Positions 51,342 to 61,872 are shown, counted from the first letter of the stretch. The stretch: DNA of 64,000 nt from Ureibacillus aquaedulcis (GCF_030418165.1 NZ_JAUHTQ010000012.1:47209-111208); one strand, 5' to 3'. Translations and numbers: made by a program. The notes: a model not told the origin generated them from the sequence alone.

Positions 51342-52091
51342 CTAAAAAGCAACAATGACTGCAATGCCGGAACCTATTGCGAATGCGGTTAAAAATGCTT
51401 CAGCGCCTTTTGCAATACCAGCCGTAAAGTGGCCAGCCATTAAATCGCGAACTGCATTCGTTATTAATAATCCCGGAACGAGTGGCATTACTGCCCCAAC
51501 TATAATCTTATCCATTTCGGTTCCCAGGTTAAAATGAACTGCAAGAGAAGCAAGCAACCCTACAACCGATGCCGCCAAAAATTCAGAGAAGAATTTTACC
51601 CTGGTCATTTCTTGAATAACGAGCATTACCATAAATCCTATCCCCCCAGCGACAAAGGCAGCGGGCATATCCGACCAATAACCATTAAACAAAACCATAA
51701 AACAACTGCTGGCTATAGAGGCTGCCAATGCCTGTATGTGAACAGGCAGAAAATAATTAGTTTTTTGTATCAATCTTAGCTCGTCATACGCTTCTTCTAA
51801 TGTTATCATTTGAACTGAAAGCTTACGAGAAACGTTATTCACTTTAGCAATCTTATGCAGATCGGTAATTCTAGTTGTAATCGAAGTAATCTTGGTTACT
51901 TGTCTTTTTCCTAAAGATAGAATGATACCTGTTGGAGTGACATAACTTTGTGCATCTTCGATATTTTGTGAGCGGGCCATACGGAGCATTGTATCTTCAA
52001 CCCGATAAGTTTCCGCTCCGCTTTCCATCATCATTTGGCCAGCCAATAACAAGCAATCGAGTGCTAATTCGTATTGTTGTTCTTTGTCCAT
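51342..52091 (-). CDS. Threonine/serine exporter, N-terminal half (ThrE/DUF1212)
   Basis: This 249-residue protein has a soluble N-terminal part (LAGQMMMESGAETYRVEDTM, then SYVTPTGIILSL) and five helices from about residue 115. VGAVMPLVPGLLITNAVRDL and MAGHFTAGIAKGAEAFLTAF are the family signature. It partners with the following DUF3815 gene to form the split ThrE exporter. The two are co-transcribed. Confidence 0.88.
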   Translation of the reverse strand: MDKEQQYELALDCLLLAGQMMMESGAETYRVEDTMLRMARSQNIEDAQSYVTPTGIILSLGKRQVTKITSITTRITDLHKIAKVNNVSRKLSVQMITLEEAYDELRLIQKTNYFLPVHIQALAASIASSCFMVLFNGYWSDMPAAFVAGGIGFMVMLVIQEMTRVKFFSEFLAASVVGLLASLAVHFNLGTEMDKIIVGAVMPLVPGLLITNAVRDLMAGHFTAGIAKGAEAFLTAFAIGSGIAVIVAF

Positions 52092-52223
52092 TTTTTCGTC
52101 ACTCCTTTTTTCTCCATGCTCATATTATCGAACAGATTCATATAACTCAATACATATTCTGCTTATTTTTAATGAACTTGGTTAGTTTTGTCAAGAATTT
52201 TTCAAGTAGAGAGGAGTAGTAAG

Positions 52224-53666
52224 ATGAAACGTCAACCTTGGTTGGATGTTTTATTGCTTAGTTCCATTTTCATGTTAACTGTGCTGATAGGGATGTTTAT
52301 CTTCATATCCGGAGACTCAAAATATCAGCTCTCAACCGTTTCTGCCAGCAGTCCCGTTCAGCAAACGGAAAAAACTGCTACAGAAGCAGAAAAGGCGGAA
52401 AAGACTGCGAGTGAGTCGGCTGTCGAACTTCCTTCTGACTTTGAAGGAATCCAGCTTTTTAAAGAAACCCCGGATGATCAAACGAATCCTTATACCATCA
52501 TTCACCCAACAACAAAGTACAATAAGCTAAATCAAGAAATCTCACAATACATAGAAAAAACAAAACAACATTATCTATCACGAGCAGAGCAAAAGAAAAA
52601 GGAAAATCCTCTTGCCAAGAGCAATCTAAAGATCCAGGTAAAGATTAGCAAATATAAACAAACCTATTATTCGATTGTCTTTACAAAAAAAGAAACATTG
52701 GATGGGAAAAATACTGACGAAACTTTTAACACGATTGTCTTTAACAATAAAACGGGACAGAAAATCATCCCGTGGTATCTATTCAATCAAGATGCTGCCA
52801 ATCTCGATAAGCTTTCAAAATACGTTCGTCAAAAAATGCTGGAACAAAAAGGCTATAAAGAGCATATAAATCTATCAAAATGGAATAAAGCTTCATATCC
52901 TTATTGGGAGCGCTATAATCGTTTTGCTATCGAAAATGATGCATTAGTACTTTATTATAATAAAGGCGAGTTTTCGAATACTAAGATTGGTTCGCCTTCC
53001 CTCTCGATTCCATTGGCATTTATTAACCCAATTTTAGCACCCGAATTTCGAACTGAAACGAAAAGTGAAATCACGATTCTTACTCCTATCCAAAAGGAAA
53101 AACCGGGCAAACGGGTTGCTCTAACCTTTGATGATGGACCACATAGAACGATTACGAACGAAATTCTAAATATGCTGGATAAATATGATGCGAAGGCGAC
53201 ATTTTTCATGGTCGGAAAACAAGTTGAAGAAAATACTACTGTTGCGAAGGATGTCCTTGCCAGAGGCCATGAGGTTGGAAATCATACATGGAACCATGCC
53301 AAACTAACCAAACTAACATCCAAAAGCATATTATCGGAAGTTAACTCCACAAATAATATGATCTTTAAAGCAACCGGCCAATACCCGACTGTTTTCAGGC
53401 CACCTTATGGAGCAAAGAATAAACAGGTTACGGAATTAATGAAAGTTCCGGTCGTCTTGTGGACAATTGATACATTGGATTGGAAATATCGAGATTCTAG
53501 CAAACTACTGCCCATGATTCAAAAGAATATTAGAAATAACGATATTATTTTGATGCATGATATTCACCAATCAACTGCAGATGGCTTAGAAAGCGTCTTA
53601 ATCTACTTGCAAAAGCAAGGTTATGAATGTGTAACGGTGAGTGAAATCATAAACTCCCAAAAATAA
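52224..53666 (+). CDS. Membrane-anchored polysaccharide deacetylase (PdaC-like)
   Basis: About 480 residues: one N-terminal helix (VLLLSSIFMLTVLIGMFIFI), a linker rich in Lys/Glu/Ala, a DUF3298/DUF4163-type domain (residues about 90-275), and a NodB deacetylase domain. NodB motifs are LTFDDGPHRT (catalytic and metal Asp), HEVGNHTWNHAK (metal His), FRPPYGAKNK, WTIDTLDWKYRD and ILMHDIHQS. The layout matches B. subtilis PdaC, which deacetylates MurNAc in peptidoglycan. The ATG at 52224 follows GAGAGGAG; an upstream in-frame start at 52188 lacks support. Confidence 0.9.
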   Translation: MKRQPWLDVLLLSSIFMLTVLIGMFIFISGDSKYQLSTVSASSPVQQTEKTATEAEKAEKTASESAVELPSDFEGIQLFKETPDDQTNPYTIIHPTTKYNKLNQEISQYIEKTKQHYLSRAEQKKKENPLAKSNLKIQVKISKYKQTYYSIVFTKKETLDGKNTDETFNTIVFNNKTGQKIIPWYLFNQDAANLDKLSKYVRQKMLEQKGYKEHINLSKWNKASYPYWERYNRFAIENDALVLYYNKGEFSNTKIGSPSLSIPLAFINPILAPEFRTETKSEITILTPIQKEKPGKRVALTFDDGPHRTITNEILNMLDKYDAKATFFMVGKQVEENTTVAKDVLARGHEVGNHTWNHAKLTKLTSKSILSEVNSTNNMIFKATGQYPTVFRPPYGAKNKQVTELMKVPVVLWTIDTLDWKYRDSSKLLPMIQKNIRNNDIILMHDIHQSTADGLESVLIYLQKQGYECVTVSEIINSQK

Positions 53667-53670
53667 AAAT

Positions 53671-53700
53671 GGCGATGAAAGCATCAAGCTTTTCATCGCC
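53671..53700. terminator. Bidirectional terminator between the deacetylase and beta-propeller genes
   Basis: A perfect 10-bp stem GGCGATGAAA/TTTCATCGCC lies between convergent genes, with a T-rich tail on the plus side. Confidence 0.75.
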
Positions 53701-53707
53701 TTTATTG

Positions 53708-55864
53708 TTATTTGAATTGCACACTATTAATTTCGTTGAAAGTTTGCAGATCGTAACTTTTTATATTTTCTCTTGAGACCGTGTAAAGTGTCTCATCAAT
53801 ATACATCAATCGCAAAATGGCGGATTCCCAATCTTCATATTCCTCGCCTTCTTTTGCAGGTTTTACTAGATCGCCTTTTAATTTAATCCCATTTTCAGCC
53901 GTGATTTCGTAAACATGCGCACCGGATCCTTTGTACTCGACTTCATACTCCCCTTTTCCTTCGTATACGCTCACAGGGAAACCATAGTAGTTATGTTGAT
54001 CATTTCTAAACAATGCTTTATGGTTATATTCTACCTCTGAATAAGTACCGCGCCCGCCAATTATAACGGAATCCTGTTCTTTTGGATTTGTGTAGTCCGT
54101 AATATCGAATAGGGAGATCTTGATTCCTGCAGTTGTTGTGAATGGCTCTTTCGAAAAATTATCAACTCGATTTTCCGTGTCATAGCCAATGCCTATTAAA
54201 TGATTTTCATCTAAAGGATGGAGATAGTTGCTGAAGCCCGGTATCTTCAATTCTCCCAACACTTCTGGCTGCTCTGGATTCTGCAGGTCAATTACAAATA
54301 GTGGATCTACCTGTTTAAAGGTTACAATGTAGGCTTTGTCCCCCATAAATCGAGCAGAGTATATTTTCTCGCCCTTCGCAAGATCCGTTACTTCTCCTAC
54401 TTTCTCTAAATTTTCGTTATAGATGAATAAGTGGTTCTTAGTTGCTTCTTCCGAACTTCCAAAAAGATTCCCCTCCGTAGTGGCTACACGGAAAAAGCCT
54501 TCATGTTCATCCATCGAAAATTGGTTTAGAATCGTTCCCGAAATGGCTGTGCTTGCTTTAAACTCTACATTTGTCCCATCGATGGAGAATTTATAAATAT
54601 CCGTGTTGGCTGCCCCTACAGGCATAATCGCCATATCTTCCGCCATTTTGGATGTGGCGTTCCCTTCAACGGTTGCAGGCAGGTAATTTATCGCTGTTAA
54701 ATACAAGGCTTCCTTCGACATATAAAGAGCAGAGCTTCCTCCTAAGAAACCTTTTGTTTCAACCTTTTCGTTTTTGAAATTTGCTAAGTTAATTGCAGAA
54801 ATAATTGTATAGTTCGGTTCACTGGAGCCCGGCAGAATCGTCAATTTATCTATTCCCATTGGCTCCAGCTCTTCGCCTTCGGAACTATCGTAGGTATATG
54901 GACGAAGCTCAACTTCCTCCTGCTCTGATAATAACCAGTAGTTCGGTGTATTATTGGTCACAATATAAAGTGTATCTTCGTATTTACGAAGCCCATTCAT
55001 ATAGCCGTCCTGCCCAATCTCTCTAATCAACTGCGGATTCGCCGCATCCTTCACATTATAAAAGGCAGCTTTCGTCATGCTGATCCCACTGATATGCCCA
55101 TCTTTTTCCGTCTCGATATACTGATCTGTAAAGACAATCAGCATATCGTTATGAATCATCAATTGCATTGGATAACTATTTCCATCAAGTTTGATTTTAC
55201 TTGCAACCTTTAATTGAGGCTTCCTTACATCCGTTATGATCACTTGATTTTCAATGATGGAATAAATAAATTTACCATCTGTCACAACTGTATCCCCTTC
55301 ATCAATCTCTTCAACTTGGTTATTTGTTGAAGAATAAGAGGACTCACTTTCAGCTAAGGCCTTATCTGATGCACTGCTTGTATTCGACGTATCTGAACTT
55401 TCCTCAGTAGTTGCCTCGAAATTCTGATTTTTTGATTCCCTGTCTAAAATTGTTTGGAAGTAGTCTTGTAGTTCTTGTACTGAGGAAATACCCTCTATTT
55501 TTTCGATGACATTGAACTTAATCTTTTGTTTATCGGCTTGAATTGATTTTTGTTTAAATGCATTTTCTTCAACATGCAAAACGTATTGACCCGGCTTTAA
55601 GTTTTCAATAACAAGGGATTGCTGATTTTCTTCTAATGTAATGACAGCGTTGACTTTTTCCCCATTCTCACCTGTCACATAAATCTTTTGTTCTTTAATA
55701 CTGTTCTCGCCAATACCTTTTGAAAAGTGGACATGGTATGGTTGCTTTTCCATAACAGTCGATGCACTACTTACTTCAAGCTTTTGACCAAAAAAGAAAA
55801 ATACAACACTTGCAGCAATTGCTATGACAATTAATATTCCGCCTGCAAAAAACTTACGTTTCAA
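53708..55864 (-). CDS. Secreted or membrane-anchored beta-propeller protein
   Basis: This 718-residue protein has an N-terminal helix or uncleaved signal (GGILIVIAIAASVVFFFFGQ). An Ig-like (Big_5/SbsA-type) domain follows at residues about 35-125, then a Ser/Thr/Glu linker and a large C-terminal beta-propeller. The propeller carries repeats such as VVTDGKFIYSIIENQVIITD, LEKVGEVTDLAKGEKIYSAR and IDLQNPEQPEVLGELKIPGF. It belongs to the beta-propeller domain family PF09826 of archaea and Firmicutes, whose function is unknown. It faces outside the cell. It is convergent with the PdaC-like gene and monocistronic. Confidence 0.85.
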   Translation of the reverse strand: MKRKFFAGGILIVIAIAASVVFFFFGQKLEVSSASTVMEKQPYHVHFSKGIGENSIKEQKIYVTGENGEKVNAVITLEENQQSLVIENLKPGQYVLHVEENAFKQKSIQADKQKIKFNVIEKIEGISSVQELQDYFQTILDRESKNQNFEATTEESSDTSNTSSASDKALAESESSYSSTNNQVEEIDEGDTVVTDGKFIYSIIENQVIITDVRKPQLKVASKIKLDGNSYPMQLMIHNDMLIVFTDQYIETEKDGHISGISMTKAAFYNVKDAANPQLIREIGQDGYMNGLRKYEDTLYIVTNNTPNYWLLSEQEEVELRPYTYDSSEGEELEPMGIDKLTILPGSSEPNYTIISAINLANFKNEKVETKGFLGGSSALYMSKEALYLTAINYLPATVEGNATSKMAEDMAIMPVGAANTDIYKFSIDGTNVEFKASTAISGTILNQFSMDEHEGFFRVATTEGNLFGSSEEATKNHLFIYNENLEKVGEVTDLAKGEKIYSARFMGDKAYIVTFKQVDPLFVIDLQNPEQPEVLGELKIPGFSNYLHPLDENHLIGIGYDTENRVDNFSKEPFTTTAGIKISLFDITDYTNPKEQDSVIIGGRGTYSEVEYNHKALFRNDQHNYYGFPVSVYEGKGEYEVEYKGSGAHVYEITAENGIKLKGDLVKPAKEGEEYEDWESAILRLMYIDETLYTVSRENIKSYDLQTFNEINSVQFK

Positions 55865-55954
55865 GAAAACTCACTCCTTTAATTTGCCTCTTTAACCGAT
55901 TAGACTTTTAAAAGCTGTTTTCGTTTCAATATTTTCCATTAAATTAAAAATAAA

Positions 55955-55987
55955 AAAGTGTGAAGAATGTTAAACTCTCCACACTTT
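55955..55987 (-). terminator. Terminator of the lysine-degradation operon
   Basis: AAAGTGTG/CACACTTT with a 17-base loop is followed on the minus strand by TTTATTTTT. Confidence 0.65.
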
Positions 55988-56004
55988 GTGAGTTGATTTT
56001 TGCT

Positions 56005-57174
56005 TTACCACTTTACAATTGTTGAACGATGCGATGTTTCTTTAATCATGACTCCCCGTCTTGCCATTTTTTCAATATATTCATCCCCCGGGACAACGGA
56101 TTCCGGCGGGAAAACGCCACGCTCTTGTATAACACCGCTGCCTACCATGATAGCAACTGCGGCAATCGTGCAAGCCGTAGCACGCGCCATTGCCGTCATC
56201 GTTGTCTCTGGATCTCGTTTAATATTCAGTTCATACTCGTAAGTTACTTGCTCTCCTGATTTTTCGCCAGAGACAATTACGCGTAATAGCACTGCGTCTT
56301 CTTTATCCCCTAAATCCAGCTTTTTCTTTAAGGCTTCCCGTACGACATCCCGAACCAACAATTGCTGGCCATCAACTTCCACTGCATTTTCTTTACTCAG
56401 GAATCCTAATTCTCTAAGAAGCTTGAACTGTTCCGCATGCCCTTTATAGCGGATCGTTTTATATTCCAATGTTTTAACATGCGGGAATGTATTGATCAGT
56501 GTTGAAGTACCCCCTGATGTATAAAAGGCCTCCAGTACACCATAATGATCAAAATAGATAGGCTCAACTCCAGCCAGAGATGGTACTTCTGTTAATTTTC
56601 CGCCCTGGATCACCTTGGCCGGCTCTGTATAATGATCAAATACACCATCAAGCGAGAAGACCAATGTATAGTTTAACGGTGGTTCCGGTTTCGTTGGAAT
56701 ACCACCAACATAAAGTTTAATCGATTCAACCGAATCTAATTTTGAAACACCATATCCCGCTAGAATATTAATCATACCCGGTGCCACACCTAAATCAGGT
56801 ATTAATGTGATGTTCTTTGCCTTTGCCTCATCATGCAATGTTAGCAGGTATTCCGTTACTTCCCCAATATGTCCACCTAAATCAACGGAATGAACGCCTA
56901 CTTCAATGGCTGTTTTGGCAACAATTTTATTGAATTCATAGAACAGTGCATTGACACAGACGTCCCCTTTAGACATGACTGTCCGAAGTTCTTCTTCATT
57001 TCTTGCGTTTAATGCAACTACTTCTATTTTATCGGATTCCAGAGAATCAACGAACTTTTGGGCAGCCGTCGTATCTATATCCGCTAAATACACTTTTTCT
57101 ACTTTTTCACTAGCATTTAAGTCGCGCGCAACCTCTTTCCCCATCAAGCCAGCGCCTAAAACAACAACTTTCAT
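56005..57174 (-). CDS. Lysine 6-dehydrogenase (saccharopine dehydrogenase family)
   Basis: About 389 residues. MKVVVLGAGLMGKEVARDLN gives a Rossmann GxGxxG, and VNALFYEFNKIVAKTAIEVG, VDLGGHIGEVTEYLL and LIPDLGVAPGMINILAGYG follow. These segments resemble the Geobacillus stearothermophilus lysine 6-dehydrogenase as I remember it, rather than true saccharopine dehydrogenases. The reaction is oxidative deamination of the lysine epsilon-amino group to aminoadipate semialdehyde (cyclising to piperideine-6-carboxylate). The next upstream gene encodes an aldehyde dehydrogenase that fits the following step. The ATG at 57174 has GGGGG nine bases upstream. Confidence 0.82.
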   Translation of the reverse strand: MKVVVLGAGLMGKEVARDLNASEKVEKVYLADIDTTAAQKFVDSLESDKIEVVALNARNEEELRTVMSKGDVCVNALFYEFNKIVAKTAIEVGVHSVDLGGHIGEVTEYLLTLHDEAKAKNITLIPDLGVAPGMINILAGYGVSKLDSVESIKLYVGGIPTKPEPPLNYTLVFSLDGVFDHYTEPAKVIQGGKLTEVPSLAGVEPIYFDHYGVLEAFYTSGGTSTLINTFPHVKTLEYKTIRYKGHAEQFKLLRELGFLSKENAVEVDGQQLLVRDVVREALKKKLDLGDKEDAVLLRVIVSGEKSGEQVTYEYELNIKRDPETTMTAMARATACTIAAVAIMVGSGVIQERGVFPPESVVPGDEYIEKMARRGVMIKETSHRSTIVKW

Positions 57175-57197
57175 AACACACATCCCCCTTTTGTTGA

Positions 57198-58679
57198 TTA
57201 GTTTTCAGTGTCTATTTGGGCTCTTTGAAGCTTCCCACTATAGTCTACGTATATACTTTTCCATTCCGTGTAGACATCTAAAGCCGCTTGACCTGAATCA
57301 CGGTGGCCATTTCCAGTTCCCTTTGTCCCACCAAATGGTAAATGGATTTCCGCCCCTGTTGTTCCTGCATTGACATACACAATGCCCGTATCTAGATCTC
57401 TTTGGGCTTTAAATATTTTATTAACGTCTTGTGAGAAGATAGAACTCGACAAGCCGAATTTCACACTATTATTTACTTCTATCGCTTCTTCTAAACTAGC
57501 AACCTCAATGATGCTTAGAACAGGGCCAAAGATTTCCTGCTGTGCAATGACCATATCATTTTTTACATTTGTAAAAACGGTTGGCTCGAAATAAAAGCCT
57601 TTATTAAAAGGCGGAGAAGTTAGGGTTTTACCTCCGACTAGCAATGTAGCCCCTTCTTGTTCTCCAACTTGAACATAATGATTGATCTTCTCCAGGGAAG
57701 CCCCATTAATAACCGGTCCGATTTTTATCGTCGGATCAAGACCATCCCCAATTGTCAGCTTACTAATCTCCTTAACTAGCATTTGCTCTAGCTTGCTTTT
57801 CACATCTTTATGCACAATCACACGGCTACAAGCAGTACAACGTTGGCCAGCTGTTCCAAAAGCACTCCAGATAATGCCTTCTACAGCTAATTGCAAATCG
57901 GCGTCCTCCATGACAATGACTGCATTCTTTCCGCCCATCTCAAGAGAGACTTTCTTCAAATGTCTTCCACCCAACTCAGCTATCTTACTCCCCGTTTCAG
58001 TGGAACCCGTAAAGGAAATCACTTTTACATCCGGATGTTCGATTAACTCAGTCCCGACTGTAGAACCTGCACCAAAGACAATATTGGCTACCCCATCAGG
58101 CAAGCCTGCTTCTTCGAATATTTTAGCCATTTCATAGGCCATCATTGGGGTTTCCGTAGCCGGTTTCCAGACAAAAGTATTGCCTGCGACAAGTGCGGGG
58201 AAGGATTTCCACGTCGCGATGGCAATTGGAAAATTCCATGGTGTAATAAGCCCAACGACACCAATCGGTGCCCGAACACTCATAGCAAATTTGTCCGCAA
58301 GCTCGGAGGGTGTCGTCTCGCCAAATAAACGTCTTCCTTCACCTGCCATATAATAGGCCATATCTATGCCCTCTTGAACTTCACCACGGGCCTCTTCGAT
58401 TACCTTTCCCATCTCTTTGGTTAAAATTTGGGCAAGGTATTCCTTCTTTTCTTTTAATCTATGTCCAATTTCATATAAAAAATCAGCTCGTTTTGGTGCT
58501 GGTGTAAGTGCCCACGACTTTTGGGCTTTCTTGGCACAAGCAACGGCTTCCTCCACTTGGCGTTTTGTAGATAGGGGTACAGTTGCAAGCTGTTCACTGT
58601 TAGCCGGATTCACAACAGGAATTGTTTCAAGACCCTCATTAGAAATCCATTTTCCACCGATAAAATTTTGAAGTTCCAT
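57198..58679 (-). CDS. Aldehyde dehydrogenase, probable aminoadipate-semialdehyde dehydrogenase
   Basis: This 493-residue NAD(P)-dependent ALDH has [20 protein letters not shown], the general base Glu247 in LEMGGKNAV and the nucleophile Cys281 in [33 protein letters not shown] is the cofactor-binding C-terminal motif. It is 23 bp upstream of the lysine 6-dehydrogenase gene and probably co-transcribed. Together they would convert lysine to 2-aminoadipate. By domain alone it could serve another aldehyde; context favours the lysine route. The start has GAGGAGG five bases upstream. Confidence 0.88.
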   Translation of the reverse strand: MELQNFIGGKWISNEGLETIPVVNPANSEQLATVPLSTKRQVEEAVACAKKAQKSWALTPAPKRADFLYEIGHRLKEKKEYLAQILTKEMGKVIEEARGEVQEGIDMAYYMAGEGRRLFGETTPSELADKFAMSVRAPIGVVGLITPWNFPIAIATWKSFPALVAGNTFVWKPATETPMMAYEMAKIFEEAGLPDGVANIVFGAGSTVGTELIEHPDVKVISFTGSTETGSKIAELGGRHLKKVSLEMGGKNAVIVMEDADLQLAVEGIIWSAFGTAGQRCTACSRVIVHKDVKSKLEQMLVKEISKLTIGDGLDPTIKIGPVINGASLEKINHYVQVGEQEGATLLVGGKTLTSPPFNKGFYFEPTVFTNVKNDMVIAQQEIFGPVLSIIEVASLEEAIEVNNSVKFGLSSSIFSQDVNKIFKAQRDLDTGIVYVNAGTTGAEIHLPFGGTKGTGNGHRDSGQAALDVYTEWKSIYVDYSGKLQRAQIDTEN

Positions 58680-58861
58680 AACATCCTCCTCGCTTTCTAT
58701 CTCGAAAAATCAATTATACTGTTCTTTATTCTACATTTTCTTCTAAAAAACCTCTTTGCAAACGATTCATGCAATGTAAAATTTATTGGATGAAACTTTT
58801 TAAGGAGGGAAAACGTAACCTTAGATGGTATATATTTATTATGAACAGTAGGAGGTTATGA

Positions 58862-59668
58862 ATGATGAACAATCATGAAATAGATTACAAATTGTATGGC
58901 GATGATATGCAATACGTCGAAGTAGAGTTAGATCCAAACGAAACGGTGGTTGCTGAAGCAGGCAGCTTAATGATGATGGATGAAGCAATTAAAATGGAAA
59001 CGATTTTTGGTGATGGTTCAAATAACGGCGGCAGTGGCGGCGGCCTAATGGGTAAATTAATGGGTGCAGGCAAACGTTTGCTGACTGGTGAAAGTTTATT
59101 TATGACTACCTTCACCAATGTTGGACAAGGCAAAAAACATGTTTACTTCGCATCTCCATATCCAGGTAAAATTATTCCGATGGATTTGAGTGTCTACAAC
59201 GGCAAAATCATCTGTCAAAAGGATGCATTCCTAGCTGCGGCAAAAGGTGTATCTGTCGGTATTGAGTTCCAGCGTAAAATCGGGGCTGGTTTCTTCGGTG
59301 GTGAAGGATTCATTATGCAAAAGCTTGAAGGCGACGGTATGGCCTTTATTCACGCAAGTGGGGCAATCAAAAGAATTGGCCTGCAACCAGGACAGAAAAT
59401 CCTTGTAGATACGGGCTGTCTTGTTGCCATGACTTCAGATGTGGATTACGACATTCAGCCTGTTGGGGGCGTGAAAACTGCTCTATTTGGCGGCGAAGGG
59501 ATTTTCCTTGCTTCTCTTCGCGGACCTGGAACTGTTTGGGTTCAATCATTGCCATTCAGCCGTCTAGCTAGCCGGGTATTTGCTGCTGCACCTGTTTCTC
59601 AAGGCGGAGGCGGGCAAAATGCCGGTGAAGGCGGTATTGGCGGGTTATTTAACATGTTTAATAAGTAA
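58862..59668 (+). CDS. AIM24/TIGR00266-family protein
   Basis: This 268-residue protein has the AIM24 signature: YKLYGDDMQYVEVELDPNET, VVAEAGSLMMMDEAIKMETI, a Gly/Ser-rich loop and the double beta-helix core with LVDTGCLVAMTSDVDYDIQP. It ends in a Gly-rich tail and NMFNK. The family includes mitochondrial Aim24; its bacterial function is unknown. The start has AGGAGG six bases upstream; a second ATG follows immediately. It is monocistronic and convergent with hemAT. Confidence 0.87.
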   Translation: MMNNHEIDYKLYGDDMQYVEVELDPNETVVAEAGSLMMMDEAIKMETIFGDGSNNGGSGGGLMGKLMGAGKRLLTGESLFMTTFTNVGQGKKHVYFASPYPGKIIPMDLSVYNGKIICQKDAFLAAAKGVSVGIEFQRKIGAGFFGGEGFIMQKLEGDGMAFIHASGAIKRIGLQPGQKILVDTGCLVAMTSDVDYDIQPVGGVKTALFGGEGIFLASLRGPGTVWVQSLPFSRLASRVFAAAPVSQGGGGQNAGEGGIGGLFNMFNK

Positions 59669-59678
59669 TTTTTATAGT

Positions 59679-59704
59679 GAGAGTCTCCGTACAAAGAGAC
59701 TCTC
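59679..59704. terminator. Terminator between the AIM24-like and hemAT genes
   Basis: GAGAGTCTC/GAGACTCTC is a perfect 9-bp stem with an 8-base loop, followed by GTTTTTTT on the plus strand. Confidence 0.85.
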
Positions 59705-59710
59705 GTTTTT

Positions 59711-61003
59711 TTAAAGCTGATCAATAGTATCCTTTAACGTTGAAGAGGCTTCTTCTAGCTGTCCTATAGAATTTCCTATATTTTCGACAACACTAGCCAA
59801 CTCCCCTACTTGCTGTCCTACATTTTCAAAATCCAGAATTGTAGCATCAACAGAGGATGAAATTTTTTCAAAGGATTGCAGCGATTTTTCATTCTGCTCA
59901 ATTCCATCCTGTACTAGATTTTGAATCTGATGAATCGATTCAATAACCTGTGATGTTGCTAAACTCGACATGCCAATCAATGTTGCGATTTTCTCAACGG
60001 ATTGTTTTGTTTGATCGGCTAACTTTCGGACTTCATCTGCAACAACAGCAAATCCTTTCCCATGCTCACCCGCACGTGCGGCTTCAATAGCTGAATTTAA
60101 GGCGAGCAGATTCGTTTGACCGGCGATATTTTTGACGATTTCAACAACATCTTGAATTTCGGAGGAAGACTGGTTTAAATCCTCAACCAACTTTGTCATG
60201 ACAATCGTATTCTCGTTGATCTCCTTCGTTTGGTTGCTTAAATGCCGGAGCTGTTTATATCCTTCTCCAGATGCTTCCTTCGTACCTTGTGCGCCTGTAA
60301 TGCTATTTTGCAATAATTCTCTTACCTTTTTTGTATTGGCAACCAATTCCGAGACAGTCGCATTAGTTGCTAGCGATTGGTTCTCAAGAGTTACCGAAAT
60401 GCCGCCTATTACTTCCTTTACCTGAGTTTTAACATTTTGTTGCTGCTCCACTATAGCCTTCGAAGCGACCCGGTCATATTCATCCAACACAATTTGCTGC
60501 TCAAAGCTAAAAATCTTTCTTACCGCCTGAATTGCCTTTTGTGTTTCTATGTATTCCAAATTTAAACCAAAGATTGTTTCCTGGATTCTAGCTTCCAAGT
60601 TATAAAAGGATGCCAGATACCACTTGGTTGTTAAGCCGATTAACACATGCATATTTGCAACTCTTCTTCTCGCTTCGATAAAATGGTCATCAATACGGCC
60701 ATCGAACATTTCTACCACATGGTATTTTAACGTCTGGTGAAGTCTTTCCACGGAACTATGAGATGAAATCATTTGTTGAAATTCTACTACAGTTCCAATT
60801 ACCTCATAAAAGCTCTCTACAATTTCCTTAATTTCGATTTCGACAAAGGGTTTTAATGATCGAATTATATGTAAATCTTCTTCTGTTAGTCCAATAATCT
60901 CAAGTTGCAGTAAAAAATTCTTATCTTTCAGAAAAATACCGACCTCAGGGAATCGCTCTTTCAATATCGAAATTTTGACCTCTTTTTTCTTTAAAGTGAA
61001 CAA
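59711..61003 (-). CDS. hemAT: HemAT-type heme aerotaxis receptor
   Basis: This 430-residue soluble chemoreceptor has an N-terminal protoglobin domain (residues 20-185). The proximal heme ligand is His119 in [18 protein letters not shown] and a distal Tyr lies in ESFYEVIG. The C-terminal methyl-accepting signalling domain has the conserved hairpin tip [20 protein letters not shown]. There is no membrane segment, as in B. subtilis HemAT. It senses oxygen and signals through CheA/CheW. The start is preceded by AAAGGGGGGG-type sequence. Confidence 0.93.
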   Translation of the reverse strand: MFTLKKKEVKISILKERFPEVGIFLKDKNFLLQLEIIGLTEEDLHIIRSLKPFVEIEIKEIVESFYEVIGTVVEFQQMISSHSSVERLHQTLKYHVVEMFDGRIDDHFIEARRRVANMHVLIGLTTKWYLASFYNLEARIQETIFGLNLEYIETQKAIQAVRKIFSFEQQIVLDEYDRVASKAIVEQQQNVKTQVKEVIGGISVTLENQSLATNATVSELVANTKKVRELLQNSITGAQGTKEASGEGYKQLRHLSNQTKEINENTIVMTKLVEDLNQSSSEIQDVVEIVKNIAGQTNLLALNSAIEAARAGEHGKGFAVVADEVRKLADQTKQSVEKIATLIGMSSLATSQVIESIHQIQNLVQDGIEQNEKSLQSFEKISSSVDATILDFENVGQQVGELASVVENIGNSIGQLEEASSTLKDTIDQL

Positions 61004-61306
61004 ATGGTCCCCCCCTTTATAAAATTTTAGTATATTTTCAAATCTATTAATGCCGCGAATAATAAAATGGAACTACTCCACTCCCTCAAATATAAGACGG
61101 AAAATTTCGTTATTCAATAAATTTACGTAAACAGTCAAAATGTTAATATATATTCTGTCGAAAAGCAAAAAATTAATGTGACTTTTCTCACACTGCTATG
61201 AATTTCTAGAGTATTTCAAATTCGCTATACCCTATAACTCAAAAAAGAACTCCCTGACAGGAAGTTCCCTTAGCATCCATATGATGTATTCAAATAAATA
61301 CTCAAC
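61004..61306. other. Intergenic region upstream of hemAT
   Basis: About 300 AT-rich bases contain the hemAT promoter region and the cwlJ terminator. I see no gene or structured RNA besides that hairpin. Confidence 0.4.
61247..61267 (-). terminator. Terminator of cwlJ
   Basis: GAACT/AGTTC, extended by CCCTG/CAGG pairing, is followed on the minus strand by TTTTTTGAG, 40 bases after the stop codon. Confidence 0.6.
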
Positions 61307-61744
61307 CTACGAATAAACAGTTGGACAAGTCCCAGCAGCCGGTTCATAGTAGCAGTGATTTTTAAATTGTCCGGCAAAAGGCTGATCGTACCAGGTTTGA
61401 GGGCACGGTGCATACGGATTAAAATACCAAAGCGCGTATTTCCCTGGATGTTCCCTCCAATAATTCAGAACTTGTCTCGCTAATTTCTGCTCGTTTGCCC
61501 GAGCTCGATTATAAAACAAATTCCCCTTTTGAACGGCTTCAAAAGAATAATTTCCTCCCTGTACCTGATAGATCACGTCCTCAATCGACCGTAAATCTCT
61601 GAAATCTAAACAATTGGCTACAAGGCGATTCACAATTACATTCCCAACGTATAACATTCCTTGATTTCCTTCACCTTCAGCCTCGGCCCTCATCATCCTT
61701 GCAATTAAATCGACATCCGCATCTCTGAATTTTACTCTCGCCAT
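61307..61744 (-). CDS. cwlJ: Spore cortex-lytic hydrolase CwlJ
   Basis: This 145-residue hydrolase-2 (SleB/CwlJ) domain protein has no signal peptide, as CwlJ. LIARMMRAEAEGEGNQGMLY contains the catalytic Glu, then VGNVIVNRLVANC and the block YALWYFNPYAPCPQTWYDQP. CwlJ sits in the spore coat and degrades cortex peptidoglycan during germination, needing GerQ in B. subtilis. The ATG follows GGGGTGAG. A sigma-E-like promoter is close upstream. No gerQ gene is adjacent. Confidence 0.92.
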   Translation of the reverse strand: MARVKFRDADVDLIARMMRAEAEGEGNQGMLYVGNVIVNRLVANCLDFRDLRSIEDVIYQVQGGNYSFEAVQKGNLFYNRARANEQKLARQVLNYWREHPGKYALWYFNPYAPCPQTWYDQPFAGQFKNHCYYEPAAGTCPTVYS

Positions 61745-61761
61745 TTTCTCACCCCAAACCT

Positions 61762-61791
61762 ATAGTATGAAGAAAAGTGTAAGATGATGTC
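61762..61791 (-). promoter_or_regulatory. Candidate sigma-E promoter of cwlJ
   Basis: GACATCAT (61791-61784), a 14-base spacer and CATACTAT (61769-61762) resemble sigma-E -35 and -10 elements. The leader would be only about ten bases. B. subtilis cwlJ is known to be sigma-E dependent. Confidence 0.35.
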
Positions 61792-61872
61792 ATAATTTAA
61801 GATATGGATGCCATTTATCGAAACAAAGTTAATATTTAAGGCAATTATTTGTTGTTCATTAAAAAATAAAAA

